From Caldifarciminota bacterium (lineage in GTDB: Bacteria; Hydrothermota; 32-111; QNBC01), in NCBI GenBank assembly GCA_015486655.1, contig WFRF01000053.1:1-10135 (forward strand): a stretch of 10,135 nt of DNA, written 5' to 3'. Position numbers and translations under genes: made by a program. The first letter of the stretch is position 1, and every line of letters begins with the position of its first letter. The notes under the pieces were generated by a model. The model made no database searches, was not told the DNA's origin, and saw only the letters and a program-made list of their open reading frames with translations. Shown here piece by piece: positions 1 through 6,846 of the stretch.

Positions 1-548
1 AAAATCTGCTTGTCACATCAATGGCATTTCTTCTACCTACGAAGGATTCCCCCGTTATATGGAGAGGTCCCCTCAAAATCAAAGCCGTTCAACAGTTTAT
101 TCAGGATGTTGATTGGGAAGGAATAAAATATCTCATAATAGATCTTCCTCCCGGAACAGGTGATGAAGCATTAAGTACGGCTCAGGAACTAAAACCATTA
201 GATGGTGCTGTAATCGTATCCACTCCTCAGGAAGTGGCAGTCCTCGATGTCAGAAAAAATATATCCTTTGCTAAACAACTTGAAGTTCCCGTAGCCGGCA
301 TTATAGAAAATATGTCATATCTAAAATGCCCACATTGCGGCAATAAAATCGAGATATTCAAGAGAGGCGCAGTTCAAAAGGCTTCACAGGAACTAAGCGT
401 TCCATTGCTGGGCGAATTACCCCTTGATCCGGAAGTAACAGCGGCGAGCGATGAGGGTAAATTTTACATAATTGAAAATAAGGACACGGAATTTTCAAAA
501 GCTTTCGGTGAAGTTGCATCAAAGATAAAGGATTTTATTGATAAGTGA
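1..548 (+). CDS. mrp: Mrp/NBP35-family Fe-S cluster carrier ATPase, 5' end missing
   Basis: This is the C-terminal part of a P-loop ATPase of the Mrp/ApbC/NBP35 family. Family members bind a labile Fe-S cluster and pass it to apoproteins in the cytosol. The frame is open to the left edge, reading NLLVTS before the methionine at base 21, so that methionine is internal. The Walker A (deviant P-loop) lies outside the window. Visible family marks are PVIWRGP (about bases 51-71), the Walker-B-like block LIIDLPPGTGDE (132-167), and CPHC (bases 327-338), the CxxC that ligates a bridging cluster in dimers. The stretch after CxxC reads FKRGAVQKA where homologues usually have a glycine-rich FGxGGG block. 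The stop codon TGA (546-548) shares one base with the ATG of the next gene, indicating translational coupling. Family assignment is secure; the client proteins are unknown. Confidence 0.93.
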   Translation, partial: NLLVTSMAFLLPTKDSPVIWRGPLKIKAVQQFIQDVDWEGIKYLIIDLPPGTGDEALSTAQELKPLDGAVIVSTPQEVAVLDVRKNISFAKQLEVPVAGIIENMSYLKCPHCGNKIEIFKRGAVQKASQELSVPLLGELPLDPEVTAASDEGKFYIIENKDTEFSKAFGEVASKIKDFIDK

Positions 549-1303
549 TGAAAGCTTGTTCAACGACATTAATAAAGAATAGCCCCATTGAGAAAGGTTT
601 GCCTTACTTCAATGGGGTTATTACAAACATAGAACTCCGAATTCGAGAGGGACATTTTACATTGGAGGACAGAGCACACATTGAAAATTTGAAGAAATCG
701 GCAAAAAAGCAGAACATCAATATCGTTTCTCTGCACCAAACAATGAAATCAAGGGGCATTAAAATCGATTTATCATCCCCCGACAAATGGGTGCGCAATT
801 TTTCTGTCAGAGATGCGGAAAAAACCCTAATAGCAGCTGACATTCTCGGAGCAAAAAGGGTTATTTTACATCCGTCGGATGTCATTGAAGAAAAAGAGTT
901 TCCGGTTAGAGAGGAGATTCTTAAAAATTCCCTGAACGAAATCATAGAAAGCGCACAAAGACTGGGAATAGAAATTTACATCGAAAATTTAAGAAACGGA
1001 AAAATGGGCAATTCGTTAAACTGGTTGTTTTCTTTAAAGAAAGATTTATCAAACAAAATTGATATCTGTTTCGATACCGGACATTGGTTATTGTCCAAAA
1101 AGGACAGTGAGAATTTCAATAATTTTAAACATTACCATATCCACGACAACAACGGAAAAAAGGATGAACATCTCTTCCCGGGAGAGGGGATATTCCCCTG
1201 GAATAAAATCAAATTTCCGGAAAACGCAATTGTCGTTTATGAACTTATGCCGGACAATAAACCGCAAAAAAAACTAAAAAAAATAAAGGAAGATCACAGA
1301 TGA
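548..1303 (+). CDS. Xylose isomerase-like TIM-barrel protein (sugar phosphate isomerase/epimerase family)
   Basis: A 251-residue protein resembling the AP-endonuclease-2/xylose-isomerase-like TIM-barrel superfamily, whose members are metal-dependent sugar isomerases, epimerases or endonuclease IV. Likely metal or catalytic residues sit at strand ends as the fold predicts: H63 (SLHQ), H108 (RVILHPSD), E146 (IYIENL), D176 and H179 (FDTGH), H197/H199 (HYHIHDN), H208 (DEH followed by PGEG) and E232 (VYELMP). The DTGH and HIHDN..DEH..PGEG pattern is typical of the superfamily. The substrate cannot be read from the sequence. I start at ATG 548, which overlaps the upstream TGA by one base; a GTG directly before it (545) would add one residue. 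AAAGGA at 527-532 is a possible ribosome site. Its stop overlaps the start of map by four bases (ATGA). No signal peptide, so cytosolic. Confidence 0.85.
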   Translation: MKACSTTLIKNSPIEKGLPYFNGVITNIELRIREGHFTLEDRAHIENLKKSAKKQNINIVSLHQTMKSRGIKIDLSSPDKWVRNFSVRDAEKTLIAADILGAKRVILHPSDVIEEKEFPVREEILKNSLNEIIESAQRLGIEIYIENLRNGKMGNSLNWLFSLKKDLSNKIDICFDTGHWLLSKKDSENFNNFKHYHIHDNNGKKDEHLFPGEGIFPWNKIKFPENAIVVYELMPDNKPQKKLKKIKEDHR

Positions 1304-2079
1304 TTATAATAAAATCAAAACAGGAAATTGAATTGATGCGAAAAGCGGATAGGATTGTTGCTAACACGTTCATCTATCTGCGTGACTACATTAAACCGGG
1401 AATAAGCACAAAAAAGATAGACGATTTGGCGGAATCTTTCATCAGAAAAAACGGTGCTGTTCCTAATTTTAAAGGCTATTACGGATATCCTGCCACAATA
1501 TGCATTTCAATTAACGAGGAAATTGTTCACGGAATCCCGTCAAAAAAACGAATCATAAAAGACGGAGATGTTGTGAGTCTCGATTTGGGGTGTCTGTATA
1601 GAGGGTATCACGGTGATGCCGCCGTCACCATTCCCGTAGGGAAAGTACCTGATAAAGTTAGACAATTTATAAAGGATACAAAGCAATCCCTTCTTGCCGG
1701 TATAGATGCTGCCGTGATAGGAAACAGGCTGGGGGATATTTCTCATGCGGTACAAACCTACGCCGAATCCAGAGGCTACGGTGTAATACGTGATTTTGTG
1801 GGCCACGGCATCGGAAGGGATCTGCATGAGGATCCTGAAATTCCGAATTTTGGTAAAGAGGGGGTAGGAGCCCGTCTTAGAGAGGGTATGACAATTGCAA
1901 TTGAACCGATGTTATCAATGGGAGATTATAATACGATAACATTGGATGACGGATGGACCGCTGTCACCGCAGATCATAGCATCGCCTGTCATTTTGAACA
2001 TTCTATCGCCATAACAAAAGACGGTCCCGATATACTTAGTTTACCCGACAATCCTGATGATTGGTATAAATATTTTTAA
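1300..2079 (+). CDS. map: Methionine aminopeptidase, type I
   Basis: A cytosolic dinuclear metalloprotease (family M24A) that removes the initiator methionine from new proteins whose second residue is small. The 259-residue length matches the usual bacterial type I enzyme. All five metal ligands are present in order: D95 (SLDLG), D106 (HGDAA), H169 (GHGIG), E202 (IEP) and E233 (FEHS). The substrate-site histidines H77 (VHGIP) and H176 (LHEDP) are also in place. There is no N-terminal SEC-C or SH3-type extension and no type II insert. ATG 1300 overlaps the previous stop as ATGA, and AGGAAGA at 1287-1293 is a suitable ribosome site. The assignment is very secure. Placement beside Mrp and another aminopeptidase suggests a general protein-maturation and turnover operon, which is inference. 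Confidence 0.97.
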   Translation: MIIIKSKQEIELMRKADRIVANTFIYLRDYIKPGISTKKIDDLAESFIRKNGAVPNFKGYYGYPATICISINEEIVHGIPSKKRIIKDGDVVSLDLGCLYRGYHGDAAVTIPVGKVPDKVRQFIKDTKQSLLAGIDAAVIGNRLGDISHAVQTYAESRGYGVIRDFVGHGIGRDLHEDPEIPNFGKEGVGARLREGMTIAIEPMLSMGDYNTITLDDGWTAVTADHSIACHFEHSIAITKDGPDILSLPDNPDDWYKYF

Positions 2080-2080
2080 T

Positions 2081-2087
2081 AAGGAGG
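2081..2087 (+). promoter_or_regulatory. Strong Shine-Dalgarno for the M18 aminopeptidase gene
   Basis: AAGGAGG lies five bases before ATG 2093 and directly after the map stop codon. It is a near-perfect match to the 16S rRNA 3' end and fixes the start of the downstream gene, which does not overlap map. Confidence 0.85.
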
Positions 2088-2092
2088 CATAG

Positions 2093-3484
2093 ATGGCTAA
2101 GAAAAAGGACAAAAAGAGTAAGTTTATTTACGAAAAGAAAAACGGATGGGAAAAGATTTCCAAAAAAGATGCATCTGCTTTGGAGAGTTTCAATAAAAAG
2201 TATATTGACTTTCTAAGCACATGCAAAACCGAACGGGAAACAACCGATTTTGCTGTTGCCGAAGCCAGAAAGAAGGGCTTTAAAGAGGGTAAAGGAGATA
2301 AATTTTATATTATTAACAGAGGAAAATCCGTCTGTTTCGTGGTAAAGGGTAAAAAACCCATAGAAGAAGGAGTTAGAATAATCGGTTCTCACATTGATTC
2401 ACCGAGAATTGATTTGAAGCAGAATCCTCTTTATGAAGACACCGAATTGGCTCTTTTCAAGACACATTACTACGGAGGGATTAAAAAATATCAATGGGTA
2501 ACCATACCTCTTGCAATACACGGGGTCGTTTTAAAGGAAAACGGAGAAAAGGTAAATGTTGTATTCGGGGAGGATGAAGCTGAACCTGTACTTACCATTA
2601 CCGACATACTTCCCCACCTGGCATACAAGATTCAGATGACAAAGAAGATGTATGAAGCGATCCCGGGAGAAAATTTAAATATACTCGTAGGTAGTAAACC
2701 CATTGAAGATAAGGATGAAAAGAATAAAATAAAAGCAAATGTCTTATCCATTTTAAACAAGAAATACGGGATAATCGAAGAGGACTTTTTAAGTGCGGAA
2801 TTAGAAATTGTGCCCTCGGGAAGGGCAAGAGAACTGGGTATAGACGGCAGTATGGTCCTCGGTTACGGACATGATGACAGGGTGTGTGCATACACGAGTC
2901 TCCAGGCTCTTTTTGATGCTAAAAAACCGGTATATACTACCATAATTTATTTTGCAGACAAAGAGGAAATCGGAAGCGACGGAAATACAGGTGCAAAATC
3001 TAAATTTATTGAAGATGTTATTTTAAAAGCCATTGAAAACGCCGGCAAAGAACCGACATATCAAATGCTTCGCACGGTTATAAACAATTCCCAGGGATTA
3101 TCTTCCGATGTCAATGCAGCCGTTGACCCGACCTATAAGTCGGTAAACGAAATGAACAACGCATGTAAACTCAATTACGGTATCGCTCTTACAAAATATA
3201 CCGGCTCAGGCGGGAAATACAGCGCTAATGATTGTCACGCCGAATTCTTCGGTAAAATCAGAGCAATGTTCAACAAGCGTGGCGTAATTTGGCAAACGGG
3301 AGAACTTGGTAAAGTCGATGAAGGCGGCGGTGGTACCATAGCAAAATATATGGCTGAAATCGGTGTCGAAACCTTGGACTGCGGAACCCCTGTTCTGTCA
3401 ATGCATGCCCCGCATGAGGTGGTAAGCAAACTGGATGTTTACGAAACATATAAAGGGTACTTAGCTTTCATTGAAGAAGAATAA
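2093..3484 (+). CDS. M18-family zinc aminopeptidase
   Basis: A 463-residue protein with the pattern of M18 (aminopeptidase I) enzymes. These are cytosolic dizinc exopeptidases that usually form dodecamers and release N-terminal residues, often acidic or hydrophobic, from peptides. Expected metal and catalytic residues are visible: H100 and D102 (GSHIDSPR), the bridging aspartate in GHDDR (D261 or D262), the general-base pair E291/E292 (ADKEEIGSDG), D339 (SSDVNAA) and H438 (LSMHAPHE). The insert between about residues 110 and 240 corresponds to the oligomerisation domain of the family. A lysine-rich start (MAKKKDKKSK) precedes the catalytic domain and is not a signal peptide. ATG 2093 is fixed by the AAGGAGG five bases upstream. 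The gene is probably last in the mrp-led operon, since a hairpin follows seven bases after the stop. Preferred substrate is unknown. Confidence 0.93.
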   Translation: MAKKKDKKSKFIYEKKNGWEKISKKDASALESFNKKYIDFLSTCKTERETTDFAVAEARKKGFKEGKGDKFYIINRGKSVCFVVKGKKPIEEGVRIIGSHIDSPRIDLKQNPLYEDTELALFKTHYYGGIKKYQWVTIPLAIHGVVLKENGEKVNVVFGEDEAEPVLTITDILPHLAYKIQMTKKMYEAIPGENLNILVGSKPIEDKDEKNKIKANVLSILNKKYGIIEEDFLSAELEIVPSGRARELGIDGSMVLGYGHDDRVCAYTSLQALFDAKKPVYTTIIYFADKEEIGSDGNTGAKSKFIEDVILKAIENAGKEPTYQMLRTVINNSQGLSSDVNAAVDPTYKSVNEMNNACKLNYGIALTKYTGSGGKYSANDCHAEFFGKIRAMFNKRGVIWQTGELGKVDEGGGGTIAKYMAEIGVETLDCGTPVLSMHAPHEVVSKLDVYETYKGYLAFIEEE

Positions 3485-4145
3485 CCATTATTCAAAGGGG
3501 GGAAGTTTATTACTTCCCCCTTTGAAATTTCTATTCTCCGTTATAGAAATTCCTTTAATAGTGGGATATGCTTATGCTTTTTTCCAGACATTGAAATCAT
3601 ATGTTCAATTTAACGCAGAGATCGCATTTTTTATATCGGGCATTATTTTCTACATAATTTTAAGAATAACCGTTGAAAGTCTGACCGAACACTCGTTTCG
3701 TTTTCTCGACAACTTCGAACATGAGCTTACACATATATTTTTCTCTATAATATGCTTTAAAAGTATAAATAAACTCACCGTCACAAGACAATCGGGGGGT
3801 TCCGTCGAAGTCTCCGGCGATAATCTTATAATCAGGTTATCCCCCTATTTTTTCCCGCTTCTCGCATTTATTGTTCTTATTCCTTATCCCTTTCTTCAAA
3901 TAGGATACAGAAAATACGATCTTCTTCTTGTGGGAATTGGTGTTGGAATACATCTTATAAGCACAATAAAAGACATCCATGTTGAACAACCGGATTTAAA
4001 GAGGAGCGGGTTTCTGTTCTCCCTGATTTTCATAATATTGATGAACTTGATCTTTCTCGGAATACTGTTTACCATACCTGTGGGAGCAGAACATATATGG
4101 GATTTCTTCTTAACCGGCATTACATATCCTTTCAGTATTTTTTAA
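3471..4145 (+). CDS. Multi-pass membrane protein with HExxH motif, M50B-like metallopeptidase candidate
   Basis: As numbered from TTG 3471, this is a 224-residue, strongly hydrophobic protein. Likely membrane segments are about residues 14-40, 49-68, 122-143, 150-166 and 179-203. After the second segment comes HELTH (H84, E85, H88), a perfect HExxH zinc motif. A glycine-bearing stretch (RQSGGSVEVSG, 106-116) and a second hydrophobic block follow. KD at 167-168, just before VEQPDL, could supply a third metal ligand. This order resembles the M50B-like branch of site-2-type intramembrane proteases; activity and substrate are unknown. There is no ATG in the N-terminal half. TTG 3471 overlaps the M18 gene by 14 bases and would translate the terminator-like hairpin as SKGGSLLLPPL, which is suspicious. 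TTG 3522 (within the hairpin) and GTG 3561 are alternatives, but none has a convincing ribosome site. The HExxH is retained from any of them. Confidence 0.75.
   Translation: MKKNNHYSKGGSLLLPPLKFLFSVIEIPLIVGYAYAFFQTLKSYVQFNAEIAFFISGIIFYIILRITVESLTEHSFRFLDNFEHELTHIFFSIICFKSINKLTVTRQSGGSVEVSGDNLIIRLSPYFFPLLAFIVLIPYPFLQIGYRKYDLLLVGIGVGIHLISTIKDIHVEQPDLKRSGFLFSLIFIILMNLIFLGILFTIPVGAEHIWDFFLTGITYPFSIF
3491..3526 (+). terminator. Probable Rho-independent terminator or attenuator hairpin after the M18 gene
   Basis: The arms TTCAAAGGGGGGAAG (3491-3505) and CTTCCCCCTTTGAA (3513-3526) form a 14-bp stem with one bulged G and the 7-base loop TTTATTA. The stem has a GC core flanked by an A-run on the left and a T-run on the right, as terminators do. 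The downstream tail (ATTTCTATTC) is only moderately T-rich. It begins seven bases after the M18 stop. It lies inside the 5' part of the next reading frame, so it is either the operon terminator or an attenuator in front of that gene. Confidence 0.7.
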
Positions 4146-4238
4146 TAACCGTATAAGTAGTTATTACGGAAACCACACATTTACTTACATTATTCACATA
4201 AAAGAATAAATTTGTTGCTTTGCTATTAACTTAACGGC

Positions 4239-4268
4239 TTGACGTTATTATTTTTTTTGAAGTATACT
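4239..4268 (+). promoter_or_regulatory. Sigma-70-type promoter for phoB-phoR
   Basis: TTGACG (4239-4244) and TATACT (4263-4268) are separated by 18 bases that include a run of eight T. Both hexamers are one base from consensus. Transcription would start near 4275, leaving a leader of about 45 bases before the expected phoB start. The 173-base gap (4146-4318) holds little else: a weak AT-rich inverted repeat at 4143-4166, and no clear 11-bp Pho-type repeat. Confidence 0.65.
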
Positions 4269-4318
4269 TTCGTATAAAGACAAGTTGTTAATTATAATAT
4301 ATAACCCGGGGGTAAAAA

Positions 4319-4999
4319 GCGAGCAAACTGATTACTGTCGTTGAGGATGAACCCGATGTTCTGAATTTGATATTATTGCATCTTGCAAAGTCAGGGTTCA
4401 AAGCGAAAGGATTTTTGTCCGCAAAGGATTTCTTTGATTTTTTATCCGACAATATACCGGATCTCATTGTCCTCGATCTCATGTTACCGGATATTGACGG
4501 TCTTGAAATATGTAAATCACTTAAATCAAAAACCGATTACAGCTCCATTCCCATTATTATTCTTACTGCAAAGGGCGATGAAACGGATAAAATAGTTGGA
4601 CTGGAACTGGGGGCTGATGATTATATGACAAAACCCTTTTCTCCGCGAGAGTTAATTGCGAGAATAAAGGCAATATTGAGAAGAAGCTCTTTTCAGGAAA
4701 GCAATAAAAAAATAACAATAAATAATGAAATCATAATAGATTCTAACAGGTACGAAGTGTTTGTGGGAAAAGAAAAAATTAAATTAACATCCACAGAATT
4801 TAAAATCCTGGAATTACTTGCCAGTAAAAAAGGATACGTTTTTACAAGAGAGGATATTTTAAATTATCTGTGGGAACACGATAAGGTCGTTACCGATCGA
4901 ACCGTGGATGTCCATATCAAGCATTTAAGAGATAAACTTGGGAAAGCAGGGAAAATTATAAAAAACGTGAGAGGAATCGGATATAAAATAGAAGAATGA
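4319..4999 (+). CDS. phoB: PhoB-like OmpR-family response regulator with non-canonical start
   Basis: A transcription factor with an N-terminal receiver domain (about residues 3-118) and a C-terminal winged-helix DNA-binding domain (about 128-226). Counting the GCG at 4319 as residue 1, the receiver residues fall at E9, D10, D53 (phosphoacceptor, VLDLMLP), T83 (ILTAK) and K105 (TKPF). These are exactly the E. coli PhoB numbers, so the domain must begin at or very near 4319. The winged helix is seen in LTSTEFKILELL and TVDVHIKHLRDKLG. No ATG, GTG or TTG exists at the N-terminus: TAA at 4313 closes the frame, and the next in-frame TTG (4367) would remove strand 1 and the acidic pair. GGGGG (4308-4312) sits six bases before GCG. 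CTG 4328 or ATT 4331 are the other possible starts. It overlaps the kinase gene by ATGA. The PhoB role is inferred from the phoR-like kinase and pst neighbours. Confidence 0.88.
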   Translation, partial: ASKLITVVEDEPDVLNLILLHLAKSGFKAKGFLSAKDFFDFLSDNIPDLIVLDLMLPDIDGLEICKSLKSKTDYSSIPIIILTAKGDETDKIVGLELGADDYMTKPFSPRELIARIKAILRRSSFQESNKKITINNEIIIDSNRYEVFVGKEKIKLTSTEFKILELLASKKGYVFTREDILNYLWEHDKVVTDRTVDVHIKHLRDKLGKAGKIIKNVRGIGYKIEE

Positions 5000-6714
5000 A
5001 AACTAACATTTTTTTAAAGGTGTTTACAAGCTTTATTGTAATAATATTGCTTCTTTCGAGTTTTATATTTCTTTTTTCATTTAAAACAATAAAACAACAT
5101 TACATATATACATTAACATATGAATTAAGGAATATTGCCCATGTCCTCAGTTTAACCGTTACTCCGATAATAAAATCCGGGAATACGCAAAATTTGGATC
5201 CCATGATTAAGAGTGTAGGTAAAGACATCAATACGAGAATCACGGTAATTTCTCCTGACGGAACGGTTTTGGCGGATTCGAAGAAAAACCCGCTTGCCAT
5301 GGAAAACCACAGAGGACGTCCGGAGATAAGGGCTGCATTAAAGGCAGAATTTGGGACATCAATACGTTACAGCACAACGGTAAAAAAGGAAATGTTATAT
5401 GTTGCTCTCCCTTTAAAATCAAACGGAGTGACATACGGAATTATACGTGTAAGTTTATTTTTAAGCGATATATATTCTCTTTTGGACAGATTAAAGGATA
5501 AAATACTTTATTCCATAATCATAATTACATTGCTGTCATTAATTGGCGCATTTATTTTTTCTAGAAATATATCGGCTCCCATTGGAGAGCTTGCAAAAGC
5601 TTTCGGAGATTTGGCAAAGGGCAATTTTAATACTCGTCTAAATTTTAAAAGGAAAGATGAATTGGGAGAGCTGGCAAAGAGCTTTAACGTGATGAACAAG
5701 AAACTGAAAGAACAATTTGATCAACTCAATGCTAATAAGGAAAAATTCAATCGTATTATATCTTCTATGAACGAAGGACTCATGGTTATCGACGCGACCG
5801 GTAAAATTATTCTTTATAATAAAAGTTTTGAAAGCATTCTTTCGGAATCAGCGAAAAATAGGTTTTATTGGGAAATTTTCAGAATCCCAAAATTAATTAA
5901 TTCCATAGACAAAGCGATAAAAAATCAAGAATATAATTATGATGAGATTGAGCTTGCAGGAAGAGTATATCTGTTCAGTTTTTCCTTTATAAAAACGAGT
6001 AAAGAATTGATTGTTATTTTACATGACATAACTAAATTCAAAGAGCTTGAGAGAATAAAAAAAGATTTGATTGCCAATGTTTCTCATGAATTACGTACAC
6101 CTTTAACGGCTATAAAAGGATATCTCGAAACAATTGAGGATGAACCGGCGGAAAATCAAGAATATTATCTTAAAATAGTCGAAAAACATACAGATCGATT
6201 GATTAACATAGTAAATGATCTGCTTCAACTCTCCGAACTCGAAAAAAACGAACAGAATAAAGATGTTGAAAATATTGATTTGAAAGAATTGGCAAAAAAT
6301 ATAATAGAGATTTTTAAACAAAGAGCATTGAAAAAGAATATAGATTTAACCTTAAATGTCCCTCATTCGATATTTTTAAAATGTGATCCCTTCCAAATTG
6401 AGCAGATGCTTATTAATCTGATAGATAATGCAATTAAATATACGGAAAGTGGGGATGTGACACTATCAATTAAAAAGAATGAAGATAAAATTATAATAAA
6501 TGTCAGTGATACGGGCATAGGGATTCCGAACAACAATATTGACAGAATATTCGAACGATTCTATGTTGTGGATAAATCCCATTCAAAAAGTATGGGGGGG
6601 ACAGGACTAGGTTTATCCATAGTTAAACACATAGTACTTTTACATAACGGCAAAATTGAAGTAAACAGCACCCCCGGTAAAGGGACTATCTTTACAGTAA
6701 CATTTCCTGCATAA
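4996..6714 (+). CDS. phoR: PhoR-like phosphate-regulon sensor histidine kinase
   Basis: A 572-residue inner-membrane sensor kinase, expected to phosphorylate the adjacent PhoB-like regulator when phosphate is short. Order of parts: membrane segment 1 (about 8-29); an extracytoplasmic sensor of PhoR type (30-170) with DGTVLADS, the block MENHRGRPEIRAAL (102-115) and LYVALPL; membrane segment 2 (171-189); a HAMP linker (190-242); a PAS domain (about 250-345, GLMVIDATGKIILYN); HisKA with phospho-acceptor H364 in NVSHELRTPL; and the ATPase domain with N-box NLIDNAIKYT (N478), G1 box DTGIGIP (505-511), F-box IFERFY and G2 box GGTGLGLS (534-541). No catalytic residue is missing. It starts at ATG 4996, overlapping the regulator stop by four bases, so the pair is translationally coupled. 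The pst genes downstream support the phosphate assignment. No terminator hairpin follows it before the pstS promoter. Confidence 0.93.
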   Translation: MKTNIFLKVFTSFIVIILLLSSFIFLFSFKTIKQHYIYTLTYELRNIAHVLSLTVTPIIKSGNTQNLDPMIKSVGKDINTRITVISPDGTVLADSKKNPLAMENHRGRPEIRAALKAEFGTSIRYSTTVKKEMLYVALPLKSNGVTYGIIRVSLFLSDIYSLLDRLKDKILYSIIIITLLSLIGAFIFSRNISAPIGELAKAFGDLAKGNFNTRLNFKRKDELGELAKSFNVMNKKLKEQFDQLNANKEKFNRIISSMNEGLMVIDATGKIILYNKSFESILSESAKNRFYWEIFRIPKLINSIDKAIKNQEYNYDEIELAGRVYLFSFSFIKTSKELIVILHDITKFKELERIKKDLIANVSHELRTPLTAIKGYLETIEDEPAENQEYYLKIVEKHTDRLINIVNDLLQLSELEKNEQNKDVENIDLKELAKNIIEIFKQRALKKNIDLTLNVPHSIFLKCDPFQIEQMLINLIDNAIKYTESGDVTLSIKKNEDKIIINVSDTGIGIPNNNIDRIFERFYVVDKSHSKSMGGTGLGLSIVKHIVLLHNGKIEVNSTPGKGTIFTVTFPA

Positions 6715-6727
6715 TAAATATTCAAAA

Positions 6728-6766
6728 TTAACCAAAAATTAACAATTTCTTAATTCCTAATTAATT
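6728..6766 (+). promoter_or_regulatory. Tandem Pho box (PhoB-type binding site) upstream of pstS
   Basis: Four hexamers lie at exact 11-bp steps: TTAACC (6728), TTAACA (6739), TTAATT (6750) and TTAATT (6761), with 5-bp spacers. Direct repeats of one helical turn are the known layout of PhoB/PhoP sites; TT(A/C)ACA with 5-bp spacers is the Bacillus form. The last two repeats end nine bases before the TATAAT at 6776 and occupy the -35 region, the usual arrangement for PhoB-activated promoters. Binding by the regulator encoded just upstream is inference. Confidence 0.75.
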
Positions 6767-6775
6767 ATGTTTCGT

Positions 6776-6781
6776 TATAAT
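6776..6781 (+). promoter_or_regulatory. -10 element of the pstS promoter
   Basis: A perfect TATAAT. With 17-base spacing the -35 position (6753-6758) carries no TTGACA but lies within the Pho repeats, which fits an activator-dependent promoter. Transcription would begin near 6788, leaving a leader of roughly 60 bases before ATG 6851. Confidence 0.65.
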
Positions 6782-6840
6782 AAAAATGATATGAGAATTT
6801 ATTTAAATGTTCTGTGGGGAATTAATCCATTGAAAACAAA

Positions 6841-6846
6841 AGGAGG
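6841..6846 (+). promoter_or_regulatory. Shine-Dalgarno that sets the pstS start
   Basis: AGGAGG lies four bases before ATG 6851. It selects this ATG over the in-frame ATG at 6767, which lies in the promoter and upstream of the -10 element. Confidence 0.85.

Noticed and set aside
604..945. Reverse-strand open frame opposite the TIM-barrel gene (and similar ones at 1540-1827, 2598-2891, 7805-8089 and 8372-8740)
   Set aside because: Each lies wholly or mostly opposite well-supported genes, has no recognisable domain, and shows cysteine- or serine-rich composition typical of antisense shadows.
4143..4166. Inverted repeat TAATAAC...GTTATTA just after the membrane protein gene, as a terminator
   Set aside because: The stem is only 7 AT-rich base pairs with a 10-base loop and no following T-run, so it is too weak to call.
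4215..4244. Possible Pho box before phoB (TTGCTT, TTAACT, TTAACG and TTGACG motifs)
   Set aside because: The TTAAC-like hexamers are spaced 5 and 8 bases apart rather than in 11-bp steps. Only one weak pair (4215 and 4226) is in phase.
4293..4298. TATAAT as a second -10 element for phoB
   Set aside because: No acceptable -35 sits 16-18 bases upstream, and transcription would start almost at the ribosome site. The 4239-4268 pair is better.
4367..4999. TTG 4367 as the response regulator start
   Set aside because: It removes the first receiver strand with the E9/D10 metal site. Homologous coding sequence continues upstream to about 4319.
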